A stretch of DNA of 64,000 bases from Actinacidiphila cocklensis (GTDB lineage: Bacteria > Actinomycetota > Actinomycetes > Streptomycetales > Streptomycetaceae): NCBI RefSeq assembly GCF_907177275.1, contig NZ_CAJSLV010000067.1, positions 1 through 64,000 of the forward strand, written 5' to 3'. This document shows, piece by piece, positions 24,227 through 32,719 of the stretch. Under the pieces are notes generated by a model. It had not been told where the DNA came from. It did no database searches and saw only the letters and a program-made list of their open reading frames with translations. Position numbers and translations under genes: made by a program. The number at the start of each line of letters is the position of its first letter. Position 1 is the stretch's first letter.

Positions 24227-25900
24227 ATGCTGCACACATGGTGGCGCCGATTTCAGCGCGGTGTTTTCAGTACTGCCTTGGCGGTGACCGTCGCCGCGGG
24301 TGTTCTGGCGGGGACGGCCCCGTCGTCGCAGGCGGCGACACAGCAGCCGTGCGACATATACGCGGCGGGCGGTACGCCGTGTGTGGCCGCGCACAGCACG
24401 GTTCGCGCGCTGTACGGCACCTATACCGGGAGTCTCTATCAGGTGCGGCGGTCGTCCGACAGCACGACCAGGGACATCGGCGTCGTGACGGCCGGGGGCC
24501 GCGCCGACGCGGCCGCACAGGACTCCTTCTGCGCCAACACCTCCTGCGTGATCACCACCGTCTACGACCAGTCAGGCCACGGCAACGACCTGAGGTACCA
24601 GGGCCCCGGCGGTGCCGGCGGATCCGACACCCCCGCGAACGCCACCTCGGAGTCGCTCACGGTGGGCGGCGGCAAGGCGTACTCGCTCTACATCAACCCC
24701 GGCAACAGCTACTGGCGTGACGGTCACCTCACCGGCATCCCCACCGGCAGTGCGCCCGAAGGCGCGTACATGGTGACCAGCGGTACCCACGTCAACCACG
24801 GCTGCTGCTTCGACTACGGCAACAGCGAGACCGACCGCAAGGCCGACGGTGCCGGCGCGATGGATGCGATCTACTTCGGAACCAGTTGCTGGTTCGGCGG
24901 CTGCACCGGCACCGGACCCTGGGTCCAGGCAGACCTCGAATACGGGCTCTACTCCGGCGGCAGCCAGTCCTGGAACAGCAACCAGAAGGCTTTCACCAGC
25001 AAGTACGTCACCGCGATGCTCAAGAACAACGGCACCTCCAGATTCGCCATCAAGGGCGCCGACGCCCAGTCAGGAGGCCTGAGCACCCTGTGGGACGGCG
25101 CCCTGCCACCCGGCTACAGCCCCATGAAGAAACAGGGCGCGATCATCCTCGGCAGCGGCGGCGACTGCTGCAACGGCAACACCAACCAGTCCCAGGGCAC
25201 CTTCTACGAAGGCGCCATCGTCGCCGGCTACCCCTCCGACACCACCGACAACGCCGTCCAGGCCAACATCGCCGCCAACGGATACGGGTCCACCACCAGC
25301 CCGGGGAACACCGTCACGGTCACCAACCCCGGTACGCAGAACGCGACCGCGGGCACCACAGTCAGCGCGCTGCAGATCCAGGCCGCCGACTCCGGCTCCG
25401 GGCAGACCCTGACCTTCACCGCCAGCGGGCTCCCCACCGGCCTTTCGATCAGCTCCTCCGGCCGGATCACGGGAACACCCACCACCGCCGGAAGCTATTC
25501 CGTCGCGGTGACCGCCACCGACTCCACAGGAGCCAGGGACACGACCTCCTTCACCTGGACCGTCGCCGGCGGCGGTTCCACCGGTGGGACATGCCACGTC
25601 GTCTACGCCAAGTCCAGCGAGTGGCCGGGCGGCTTCACCGGCGACGTGACCATCGGCAACACGGGCACCACGCCCGTCAACGGCTGGACCCTCACCTTCT
25701 CCTTCCCCGGCGACCAGAAGATCACCAACGGCTGGAACGCCACCGTGACCCAGTCGGGCACGTCCGTCACCGCCACCAACGTCGCCTACAACGCCACCGT
25801 CTCCCCCGCGGGCACTGTCTCCTTCGGGTTCCAGGGCACGTACACCTCCGATGACACCTCGCCGACCGCCTTCACGCTGAACGGCAGTACCTGCACCTGA
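24227..25900 (+). CDS. Secreted GH54 alpha-L-arabinofuranosidase with CBM2
   Basis: 557 residues. After a signal peptide (ALAVTVAAGVLAGTAPSSQA) comes the GH54 catalytic domain (about 40-350): QPCDIYAAGGTPCVAAHSTV, YDQSGHGNDLRYQGPGG, the nucleophile candidate Glu238 in QADLEYGLYSGG and the acid candidate Asp313 in GSGGDCCNGN. An Ig-like putative domain (about 365-450, TGLSISSSGRITGTPTTAGS) and a CBM2 (about 460-557) follow. It removes arabinose side chains from arabinoxylan and arabinan. Many GH54 enzymes carry CBM42 instead; CBM2 here suggests anchoring to cellulose or xylan. The start follows AAGGAGAG and gives a proper signal peptide. Confidence 0.88.
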   Translation: MLHTWWRRFQRGVFSTALAVTVAAGVLAGTAPSSQAATQQPCDIYAAGGTPCVAAHSTVRALYGTYTGSLYQVRRSSDSTTRDIGVVTAGGRADAAAQDSFCANTSCVITTVYDQSGHGNDLRYQGPGGAGGSDTPANATSESLTVGGGKAYSLYINPGNSYWRDGHLTGIPTGSAPEGAYMVTSGTHVNHGCCFDYGNSETDRKADGAGAMDAIYFGTSCWFGGCTGTGPWVQADLEYGLYSGGSQSWNSNQKAFTSKYVTAMLKNNGTSRFAIKGADAQSGGLSTLWDGALPPGYSPMKKQGAIILGSGGDCCNGNTNQSQGTFYEGAIVAGYPSDTTDNAVQANIAANGYGSTTSPGNTVTVTNPGTQNATAGTTVSALQIQAADSGSGQTLTFTASGLPTGLSISSSGRITGTPTTAGSYSVAVTATDSTGARDTTSFTWTVAGGGSTGGTCHVVYAKSSEWPGGFTGDVTIGNTGTTPVNGWTLTFSFPGDQKITNGWNATVTQSGTSVTATNVAYNATVSPAGTVSFGFQGTYTSDDTSPTAFTLNGSTCT

Positions 25901-26031
25901 TCCCTCTGCGGCGCCGAGCGGGCCGCACCGCCCGGCCTGCTCGACCGGACGCGCAGCCCAAGGGCACCTGCAGCGCGGTCTGTTCGGAGCGCCGGATCAC
26001 ATCGAACGACCTTCAACCGTGGGCATCAGCA

Positions 26032-26073
26032 GACCCACGAGCGCTACGTGACGTGATGGAGCGCTCGTGGGTC
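26032..26073. terminator. Bidirectional hairpin between convergent genes
   Basis: A 14-bp perfect stem (GACCCACGAGCGCT, 26032-26045, paired with 26060-26073) with a 14-nt loop lies between the ends of the GH54 gene and the GH43 gene. No U-tract follows, as usual in actinomycetes. Confidence 0.75.
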
Positions 26074-26124
26074 GGCGTGCTGTCGTACCGGCGGGCGCCT
26101 TGCGGGTGCCGACGCCGTTGCACG

Positions 26125-27660
26125 TCACCCCCGCACGCACGGGCGGTGGTCGAACCAGTCGAAGGCGACACTGCCCTCGATGGCGTACATGCCGATCACC
26201 CGGCCGGTGAAACCGGTGCTGAGCTGGGTCGAGAGGTAACGGCCGTCGAGCTCGGCCAGCGGCTCCGCGTCCGACCCGACGACCGAGAAGACGATCGTGT
26301 CCGGCCCGCCTGCCTCGGTGCCGATCGGGCCGTCGTCCACCTGGTCGGCGGAGATGACGGAGGGCGGCAGGACCTCGGTCGTCCGGGTCTCGACGACCAG
26401 GGTGAGCGGTCCGGAAGGAACCGGGCGCCGGGCCACCGTCTGCCGCAGCGGCCCGATCCGGGCGACCACACTCACCTCTCCCCCACCCACTTCGATCTCG
26501 TAGTGATGCGCCTCGTCCATGCGCACGCACAGTCCACCGCGGCCCGCACCGGGGTCGAGGCGGGCGGAGGTGCGACCGTCCAGATGCTGCTGGCGGCGGC
26601 CGATGAAGGTGTGACCAGGGCGGTCGAGGGTCGAGCCGGTGGCATGGAGCGTCAGCCATCCGGGGCGGTCGTGCAAAGACCAGGAAGTCTCCGGACGGCT
26701 GCGTGGGGTGACCCATCGTGGCGCCAGCACCTGGGTGTCGAAGTCGTCACGGACCGTTTCGAGCGGCAGCGGGTGCCATGCCGCGGGAGCCGGATGCCGG
26801 GGCTGGACCGGACCGGCAACGGGCCAGCCGTCCTCCCAGCTCACCGGCGCGAGGAACATCTCCCGCCCCATGACGTGGAATCGGGGAAAGGCTCCGTGCG
26901 GGCGCGTGCCCAGCATGATCAGCCACCACGTGCCATCGGCGGCCTGGACGAGATCGGCGTGGCCGGTGCTCTGGATCGGCAGACTGGAACCGCGGTGGCT
27001 CAAGAAGGGGTTCGATGGGCACGGCTCGAACGGCCCACGGGGCGAGCGGCCACGGGCGATGGAGACTGCGTGCCCGTCCCCCGTGCCGCCTTCCGAGACC
27101 AGCAGGTACCACCAACCGTCGATACGAAAGAGATGCGGCGCCTCGGGGTACTGCCCACCGGAGCCCGACCACGTCTGCCACGGGCCTTCGAGGACCGCGC
27201 CCGTCGACGGGTCGATGCGCGCCGTACGGATCCCGGAGAAGGTGCACCAGCATCCGCCCTCGTCATCCCAGAAGAGGTCGGGGTCGACGCCGGGCAGGTC
27301 GACATGCACCGGATCGGACCACGGCCCTGCCGGCTGCTCGCTGGTGACGATCAGATGCCCGCCGGGGATCCCGCCTGCGCCCACCCGCGAGGTGATCACG
27401 TAGAACAGGCCGTCGTGATGGCGGATCGTCGGCGCGTAGATTCCGCGGGAGGACGGTGTGCGGTCCGTCAGGTCCAGCTGGCCGGCCCGGTCCAGGACGT
27501 TGCCGATCTGCTGCCAGTGCACCAGGTCACGGCTGTGGAAGAGGGGTACTCCCGGGAAGTACTCGAAGCTTGAACACACTGCGTAGTAATCCTCCCCGAC
27601 CCGGCACACACTCGGATCGGGGTGGAACCCGCTTATCACTGGATTGTCGTACGTGCGCAT
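26125..27660 (-). CDS. GH43 beta-xylosidase/alpha-L-arabinofuranosidase, copy 1
   Basis: 511 residues, cytoplasmic (no signal). A five-bladed propeller GH43 domain (about 1-300) starts YDNPVISGFHPDPSVCRVGE, which holds the catalytic base Asp, and continues with DLPGVDPDLFWDDEGGCWC and STGHADLVQAADGTWWL. A C-terminal beta-sandwich (about 310-510, GLCVRMDEAHHYEIEVGGGE) is the XynB-type DUF1349-like domain. It releases xylose or arabinose from imported oligosaccharides. It is the last gene of a minus-strand unit LacI-araB*-araD*-araA-epimerase-GH43. A close paralogue lies at 34759-36282, with near-identical opening and closing motifs, so the pair arose by duplication. Confidence 0.9.
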   Translation of the reverse strand: MRTYDNPVISGFHPDPSVCRVGEDYYAVCSSFEYFPGVPLFHSRDLVHWQQIGNVLDRAGQLDLTDRTPSSRGIYAPTIRHHDGLFYVITSRVGAGGIPGGHLIVTSEQPAGPWSDPVHVDLPGVDPDLFWDDEGGCWCTFSGIRTARIDPSTGAVLEGPWQTWSGSGGQYPEAPHLFRIDGWWYLLVSEGGTGDGHAVSIARGRSPRGPFEPCPSNPFLSHRGSSLPIQSTGHADLVQAADGTWWLIMLGTRPHGAFPRFHVMGREMFLAPVSWEDGWPVAGPVQPRHPAPAAWHPLPLETVRDDFDTQVLAPRWVTPRSRPETSWSLHDRPGWLTLHATGSTLDRPGHTFIGRRQQHLDGRTSARLDPGAGRGGLCVRMDEAHHYEIEVGGGEVSVVARIGPLRQTVARRPVPSGPLTLVVETRTTEVLPPSVISADQVDDGPIGTEAGGPDTIVFSVVGSDAEPLAELDGRYLSTQLSTGFTGRVIGMYAIEGSVAFDWFDHRPCVRG

Positions 27661-27785
27661 GGGGATGAGTCCTCTTTCGGTTCGCGAACGTAGGGCGGCC
27701 GCGCTGCGCAGGCGGATACCGACAGCAGTGCCGCAGGGGCCGGATGACACGCCGGCACGCTGCTGGTGCCCCGTTCCCACGGGCC

Positions 27786-28856
27786 TCACTGACGCAGCCC
27801 GAAACGGTAGACGGTCGTCGACCGGTACACGTCGCCCGGCCCGAGCCACGAGGAGGGGAAGTCCGGCCGATGCGGCGCGTCAGGGAAGTGCTGTGTCTCC
27901 AGGGCGATGCCGCCGTACCGCGGGACGGGGCGGCCCCGCGGATCGGGGAAGGAACTGTCGAAGTGGTTGCCCGTATAGACCTGGAGCCCGGGCTCGGTCG
28001 TCAGGCATTCCAACCGGCGTCCCGACCCGGGATGGCTGAGTACCGCTGCGGTCGCCACCGTGCCGGGAGTGCGCGCCCGCAGGACCCAGTTGTGGTCGAA
28101 CCCGGCGCCCGCCATGCGTATCTGCTCGTTCCCCGATGCCAGCGCCCGGCGCAGCCCCGCGGGCTCCCTGAGATCGAAGGGGGTTCCTGCCACCGCCTCG
28201 TGAGGTCCGGGGAGGGGCAGCAGGCTGGGATCGACGCGTGTGTAATGATCCGCTGCCACCTGGAGCTCGTGGTCCAGCACCGTCTCGTCCTCACCCGCCG
28301 CGAGGTTCCAGTACGCGTGGTTGGTCAGGTTGACCACGGTGAGGGCATCGCTTGTGGCGGCGTAGTCGATGGCCAGAGCTCCCTCATCGCTGAGGGTGTA
28401 GGTGACCGTCGCTTCGAGCCGGCCGGGGAAGCCCTGGTCCCCCGCCGGGCTGACAAGGGTGAACTCGACGCCGGCAACGGTCCCGTCGCCGGCCGGGCGG
28501 GCCGACCACGATCGCAGGTCGAATCCGTCCTCTCCGCCATGCAGCGTGTGACCGTTCTCGTTGGCGCTCAGGGGCAGCATGCTCCCGTGCAGAGGGAGCA
28601 GCGCGCCGCCGATGCGGTTGGCGTACCGTCCGATCGTGGCACCGAAGTATCGCGCCGCGCCGAACCGGTCCGCGATGTGCAGAGGGCTGACCACTACCTC
28701 GGCGATGCGCCCCACCCGGTCAGGGCAGCGGACCGAGTGCAGGCTCGCGCCGAGGTCGAGGAGTTCCACGGTGATTGGTCCGGCGGCAAGGTGCCAGTGT
28801 TCGACCTCACGGCCGTCCGGAAGGGCTCCGCCGGTCGAACGTGTGACGGTGGGCAT
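27786..28856 (-). CDS. Aldose 1-epimerase (mutarotase)
   Basis: 356 residues of the galactose-mutarotase fold. Diagnostic stretches are FGATIGRYANRIGGALLPLH, NENGHTLHGGEDGFDLRSW, the catalytic histidine in TVVNLTNHAYWNLAAGE and the catalytic glutamate near the end in GIALETQHFPDAPHRPDF. It interconverts alpha and beta anomers of sugars such as L-arabinose or galactose before isomerisation. It lies between araA and GH43 in the L-arabinose operon, matching a role in preparing arabinose or xylose released by GH43. The ATG at 28856 is preceded by GTAGGGAG; the longer reading lacks support. Confidence 0.9.
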   Translation of the reverse strand: MPTVTRSTGGALPDGREVEHWHLAAGPITVELLDLGASLHSVRCPDRVGRIAEVVVSPLHIADRFGAARYFGATIGRYANRIGGALLPLHGSMLPLSANENGHTLHGGEDGFDLRSWSARPAGDGTVAGVEFTLVSPAGDQGFPGRLEATVTYTLSDEGALAIDYAATSDALTVVNLTNHAYWNLAAGEDETVLDHELQVAADHYTRVDPSLLPLPGPHEAVAGTPFDLREPAGLRRALASGNEQIRMAGAGFDHNWVLRARTPGTVATAAVLSHPGSGRRLECLTTEPGLQVYTGNHFDSSFPDPRGRPVPRYGGIALETQHFPDAPHRPDFPSSWLGPGDVYRSTTVYRFGLRQ

Positions 28857-28961
28857 GATGCTCCCTACGCGTGAGTGGGTGCGGGCCGTGCGCACGCGTC
28901 CACCGGACGGGACCTTGCGGGAAGGACCGTCCGGCCGATGACCCGCGGTGCAGGTGACGGG

Positions 28962-30467
28962 TCACAGTCCGCCTGCGAGGCGGTAATAGGCCTGGTTCCA
29001 GCGGATCTCCTTGGTGAACTGCCGGACGGTGGTGTCCGCGTCGATCATCAGGAGTTCGGTGCCGAGCATGTCGGCCAGGTCTCCGAGTTCCTCGGTGCCG
29101 ACGGCTGAGGACAGCACCGTGTGGTGGGGACCGCCGGCGGTCAGCCATGCCTCGGTCGAGGTCCGCAGGTCGGGGGCCGGCCGCCAGACCGCACGTGCCA
29201 CGGGGAGCCGCGGCAGTGGCTCGGGCGGTGGGACGACGTCGATCGCGTTGGCCACCAGCCGGAAGCGGTCGCCCATGTCGGCCATACCGACCACGACCGC
29301 AGGCCCGGGCGCGGCGTCGAAGACGAGCCGTACCGGGTCCTCACGGCCCCCGATGCCCAGCGGGTGGATCTCGCACGACGGCCGGTCGGCGGCGATGCTG
29401 GGGCAGACCTCCAGCATGTGCGCGCCCAGGATCACCTCGTTCCCAGGCGCAAGGTGGTAGGTGTAGTCCTCCATGAACGAGGTTCCCCCGGGCATCCCCG
29501 CGCCCACGGTCTTGAGCGTGTGCAGCAGCACCGACGTCTTCCAGTCGCCCTCGCCGCCGAAGCCGTATCCGTCGGCCATCAGGCGCTGTACGGCCAGTCC
29601 GGGCAGCTGCCGAAGTCCGCCGAGGTCTTCGAAGTTGGTGGTGAAGGCGCCGAAGCCGCCGTCCGTGAGGAACGCCCTCAGACCCAACTCGATGCGCGCG
29701 GCGTAGCGCAGTGACTCGTGGCGGTCACCGCCCACGGCGAGCTCGGGAGCCAGCCGGTAGACGGCGGCGTACTCCTTGACCAGTTCACTGACCGCGGCGT
29801 CGTCGGTCGAGTCCACTGCCTCGACGAGTTCGTTGACGCCGTAGGTGTTGACGGACACCCCGAAACGCAACTGCGCTTCGACCTTGTCGCCCTCGGTCAC
29901 AGCGACATCGCGCATGTTGTCGCCGAAACGCGCGAGTCGCAGCTCGCGCAGCGCGGCACGGCCGAGGGCAGCACGCATCCACGCATGGACCCTGGACAGC
30001 ACCGCCGGGTCCGACACATGGCCGGCCACCGTCTTTCGCACCACGTTCAGCCGGGACTGTATGTACCCGAACTCGCGGTCGCCGTGGGCAGCCTGGTTGA
30101 GATTCATGAAGTCCATGTCGATCGTCGCCCACGGCAGATCGGCGTTGGCCTGGGTGTGCAGGTGCAGAAACGGTTTGCTCAGCAGGTCCAGACCGGCGAT
30201 CCACATCTTGGCCGGCGAGAAGGTGTGCATCCACGCGATCAGCCCGACGCACTCCGCGGTGGCGTTCGCATCCAGCACCGTGGTCGTAATCGCCGCGGCG
30301 TCCGTCAGAACGGGCTTCCACACCACACGGACCGGCGAACCGGCTGCCGCGGCAAGTTGCCGGGCGATGTCCCGCGACTGCTCGGCGACCTGGCGCAGCG
30401 TGTCCTCTCCGTACAGGCCTTGGCTCCCGGTGAGGAACCACACCTCACGCTGGTCGGACGATGTCAT
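28962..30467 (-). CDS. araA: L-arabinose isomerase
   Basis: 501 residues, the full length of AraA. Recognisable blocks are WFLTGSQGLYGEDTLRQVAE at the start, CVGLIAWMHTFSPAKMWIAG, YGFGGEGDWKTSVLLHTLKT, FMEDYTYHLAPGNEVILGAH and the C-terminal WLTAGGPHHTVLSSAVGTEE with its metal-binding histidines. It converts L-arabinose to L-ribulose in the cytoplasm. It is preceded by AGGAGTC and only 12 bp separate it from the broken araD. Because araB and araD in the same operon are disrupted, the ribulose it makes may not be phosphorylated unless other copies exist elsewhere in the genome. Confidence 0.95.
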   Translation of the reverse strand: MTSSDQREVWFLTGSQGLYGEDTLRQVAEQSRDIARQLAAAAGSPVRVVWKPVLTDAAAITTTVLDANATAECVGLIAWMHTFSPAKMWIAGLDLLSKPFLHLHTQANADLPWATIDMDFMNLNQAAHGDREFGYIQSRLNVVRKTVAGHVSDPAVLSRVHAWMRAALGRAALRELRLARFGDNMRDVAVTEGDKVEAQLRFGVSVNTYGVNELVEAVDSTDDAAVSELVKEYAAVYRLAPELAVGGDRHESLRYAARIELGLRAFLTDGGFGAFTTNFEDLGGLRQLPGLAVQRLMADGYGFGGEGDWKTSVLLHTLKTVGAGMPGGTSFMEDYTYHLAPGNEVILGAHMLEVCPSIAADRPSCEIHPLGIGGREDPVRLVFDAAPGPAVVVGMADMGDRFRLVANAIDVVPPPEPLPRLPVARAVWRPAPDLRTSTEAWLTAGGPHHTVLSSAVGTEELGDLADMLGTELLMIDADTTVRQFTKEIRWNQAYYRLAGGL

Positions 30468-30479
30468 GGTTCAGACTCC

Positions 30480-30865
30480 TCACGGGGTGGACGGCCCGGG
30501 CCGGCCGTAGCCGTTCTGGTACCGGTCGTACAGACGGTCGATATCGGACTGCGCGATCGGCAGCGGATCCCCGAGCAGCCGGGAGGTGTGCACCGTGCGC
30601 GCGACGCCCTCACACATCACGGCGCCTCCACGGCCGCACGGGCGTCCTTACCGATGGCGAACACCCCGTGGTTGCGCATGAGCACAGCGGGCGGGCGGTG
30701 GCTCCTGGACGACGGCGGGAGATCCCCCTCCGGACGAGTTCCTGGTGCAGGTCGCTGACCTGCCGACGCAGGGCGATGGCAGGTCGCTGACCTGCCGACG
30801 CAGGGCGATGACCGTCCCGTCGGATGCCGTCGGCGGGGGCGGCTCCTCATGATGGCGGACCTCAC
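30480..30865 (-). pseudogene. araD: L-ribulose-5-phosphate 4-epimerase, disrupted
   Basis: Three pieces of AraD remain. The N-terminal part, TVIALRRQVSDL then HQELVRRG, is interrupted by a 32-bp tandem duplication (30747-30810) that shifts frame. After a deletion of roughly 100 codons comes PAVLMRNHGVFAIGKDARAA, and a 3' frameshift near 30620 separates VMCEGVARTVHTSRLLGDP and the end DIDRLYDRYQNGYGRP. The zinc-binding histidines of the central region are lost. The normal enzyme (about 230 aa) converts L-ribulose 5-phosphate to D-xylulose 5-phosphate. The start cannot be placed. Confidence 0.85.
30747..30810. repeat. Perfect 32-bp tandem duplication inside araD
   Basis: The same 32-bp unit occurs twice head-to-tail (30747-30778 and 30779-30810) without a mismatch. 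32 is not a multiple of three, so it causes a frameshift in the araD remnant. The perfect identity implies a recent event. Confidence 0.95.
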
Positions 30866-30874
30866 TGGAAGGAA

Positions 30875-30906
30875 TGAGCGCTAACAATTGGGATGAGCGC
30901 TAACAA
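30875..30906. promoter_or_regulatory. Two tandem LacI-type operators at the araB/araD junction
   Basis: TGAGCGCTAACAA occurs at 30875-30887 and again at 30894-30906, 19 bp apart. Both match the operator upstream of the LacI gene (32400) and of the importer (45913). They lie between the truncated ribulokinase and the araD remnant, so the deletion end points are next to regulatory DNA. They probably bind the regulator encoded at 31316-32374. Confidence 0.75.
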
Positions 30907-31250
30907 ACGGGCTCGCACAGCGGCGTCCCCTCCCACGGGGTCGGCAGAACCGTGCAGGCGGTGAAGTCCGTGGCGAGGCCGATCACCTGGTCGGACTGCA
31001 CCCCGGCGGCCGCCAGCGCGCGAGGAACGGCGAAGCGCAGCACATCGCGCCAGTCCTGCGGGATCTGCAACGCCCAGTCCGGAGGCAGGGCGGAACCGCT
31101 CCCGGGCAGGGCGGACTCGACGACACCGTGCGTGTACTCGTGCACCGCGGTGCCCAACTCCCGTCCGTCCTCGACGGCGACGACCAGGGCACGCCCCGAC
31201 AGCGTGCCGAAGTCGACTCCGACGGTGACCGCGGGTGGATCGCTTGTCAT
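30900..31250 (-). pseudogene. araB: Ribulokinase, truncated to the N-terminal 116 residues
   Basis: The reading opens with TVGVDFGTLSGRALVVAVED, continues DWALQIPQDWRDVLRFAVPR and VIGLATDFTACTVLPTPWEG, then ends abruptly at TPLCEPVC and a stop inside the operator sequence. Normal AraB is about 550-570 residues, so about 80% of the enzyme is gone, including most of the sugar and ATP sites. It lies 65 bp downstream of the LacI gene, as first enzyme gene of the L-arabinose operon. The normal protein phosphorylates L-ribulose with ATP. Confidence 0.9.
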
Positions 31251-31266
31251 GGTTGTCTCCAGATAT

Positions 31267-31301
31267 GCGGGAAGTCCCGGTCGTGAGCCGGAACTTCCCG
31301 C
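31267..31301 (-). terminator. Hairpin between the LacI gene and araB
   Basis: GCGGGAAGT (31267-31275) pairs with ACTTCCCGC (31293-31301) and is extended by CCGG/CCGG to about 13 pairs with one mismatch and a 7-nt loop. It may terminate or attenuate transcription from the regulator into the araB remnant. Confidence 0.55.
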
Positions 31302-31315
31302 CGCGAGAGCCTGCG

Positions 31316-32374
31316 TCAGGCGGGAGTGCTGCTACTGCGGACTATCAGGCGGGGCTCGATGACCACGCGTTCGTCGTTCGGCATCCCGCTCGCCTCCAGC
31401 CGGCTGAGGAGCAGGCGGATGCTGGCCTGGCCGACGGCTGCGAAGTCCTGCCGAACGGTGGTCAGCGGCGGTGCGAAGAACTCCGCCTCGGGGATGTCGT
31501 CGAACCCGGCGATGGCCACCTGCCCGGGGACGGACAGGCCGGCCTCCCGGAAGGCTCGCAGCACGCCCAGCGCCATCTGGTCGTTCGCCACGAAGACCGC
31601 AGTGACGTCGGGAGAACGGCGACGCGCCCCGCTGGCGGCGACCCTGCCCGCCAGCTCCTGGCCGGCCCGGTAACCGGAGAGCGGTGTCCAGTCGCCGACG
31701 AGCGGCGGCGGGACTTCCACACCCGCGTCTTCCAACGTGCTGCGCCAGCCGCGGACACGGGCCTCTGCCTCCAGCCAGTCGGACGGCCCTGCAACGTGCC
31801 AGACGGTCCGGTGCCCCGCACCGAGCAGGTGGCCGGTCACCAGGCGGGCACCGAGATCCTGGTCGACCGACACTCCCGGTATCGGCAGCGAGTGCCCGCC
31901 CTCGACCGTCACCACCGGGAAGGGCAGCCGCAGATCCGCCAGCGCGGCGACCGCGGCGCGATGCGGGACGATCACCACGATGCCCTCCACCCCCCAGTCG
32001 CTGAGGTGGTCGATCGCCTCGGAGAGCGCCTTGGCGCTGTAGCGGCGCAACGTGACGGCGGAGACCATGAATCCCTCGTCGCGGGCAGCCTCCTCGAGAC
32101 CGAACAGCATACTCGCGGGGCCGAAGAGGGTCGGGTTGCAGGCCACCACGCCCAGCGTCAGCGTCCGCCGTGTCACCAGTGCCCGCGCCGAGGAGTTCCG
32201 CCGGTATCCGAGCTCCTCGATCGCCCGCAGCACATCCGCCCGTGTCGTGTCACGTACATTGGGGTGATTGCTCAGCACCCTCGAAACCGTCTGATGCGAC
32301 ACCCCAGCGCGCTGGGCCACGTCGGCCATCGTGGGTGCCCGACGCGGTCCGGTACTCGGCGCGGATTGCGACAT
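31316..32374 (-). CDS. LacI-family regulator of the L-arabinose genes (AraR-like role)
   Basis: 352 residues. The N-terminal LacI helix-turn-helix (about 12-60) reads TMADVAQRAGVSHQTVSRVL; the hinge and periplasmic-binding-protein-like core follow, with GLEEAARDEGFMVSAVTLRR and VAIAGFDDIPEAEFFAPPLT near the end. It probably represses L-arabinose and arabino-oligosaccharide genes until a sugar binds. The operator TTGTTAGCGTTCA sits at 32400-32412, 26 bp upstream of the ATG, so autoregulation is likely. The same motif recurs at 21250, 30875, 30894, 34303 and 45913. The start at 32374 is chosen over an upstream ATG because it leaves the operator outside the gene. Confidence 0.9.
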   Translation of the reverse strand: MSQSAPSTGPRRAPTMADVAQRAGVSHQTVSRVLSNHPNVRDTTRADVLRAIEELGYRRNSSARALVTRRTLTLGVVACNPTLFGPASMLFGLEEAARDEGFMVSAVTLRRYSAKALSEAIDHLSDWGVEGIVVIVPHRAAVAALADLRLPFPVVTVEGGHSLPIPGVSVDQDLGARLVTGHLLGAGHRTVWHVAGPSDWLEAEARVRGWRSTLEDAGVEVPPPLVGDWTPLSGYRAGQELAGRVAASGARRRSPDVTAVFVANDQMALGVLRAFREAGLSVPGQVAIAGFDDIPEAEFFAPPLTTVRQDFAAVGQASIRLLLSRLEASGMPNDERVVIEPRLIVRSSSTPA

Positions 32375-32399
32375 ATGACTCCCATCAGTGGTGACGTTA

Positions 32400-32412
32400 T
32401 TGTTAGCGTTCA
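32400..32412. promoter_or_regulatory. Operator upstream of the LacI gene
   Basis: TTGTTAGCGTTCA matches TTGTTAGCGCTCA seen (as its complement) at 30875 and 30894 with one change. The position just upstream of the regulator start fits autoregulation of the lacI-ara transcript. Confidence 0.7.
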
Positions 32413-32649
32413 CAGATATCGGAGTCAAGCCCTCTCACCACAAACTCACCGACCGGGTCGGCCCAGCTCAGCCCGTTGGCCGCACATACGATCCGGCAAA
32501 CTCGGACAGCTGCCTGCCGGCGAGGGGAGACCGCTGTGCGACCGGGACGGGCGGGGCACGGTGCTGTCTGCTGACACCATGAACGTACCCAGTAAAAGGG
32601 CAAAGGATTGTTCGTCGCAGAGACCGATCGGCCCCCCCGGTTCCGGGGG

Positions 32650-32697
32650 GCCGCCACTGGCTGCCGCTCGGGTGGGAACCCGGCAGCCAGTGGCGGC
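32650..32697. terminator. Strong hairpin downstream of the GH-A gene
   Basis: A perfect 17-bp stem (GCCGCCACTGGCTGCCG, 32650-32666, paired with 32681-32697) with a 14-nt loop lies 23 bp after the stop of the minus-strand gene ending at 32720. A second G/C hairpin (GGCCCCCC around 32629-32651) overlaps it. The remaining gap to the LacI promoter shows no gene. Confidence 0.75.
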
Positions 32698-32719
32698 TGA
32701 GCCGGCCGAATGGTGCGGG

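Noticed and set aside
30875..30906. CRISPR-like or other short tandem repeat array
   Set aside because: Only two copies of a 13-bp motif, each matching the LacI operator found elsewhere; no spacers or further repeats.
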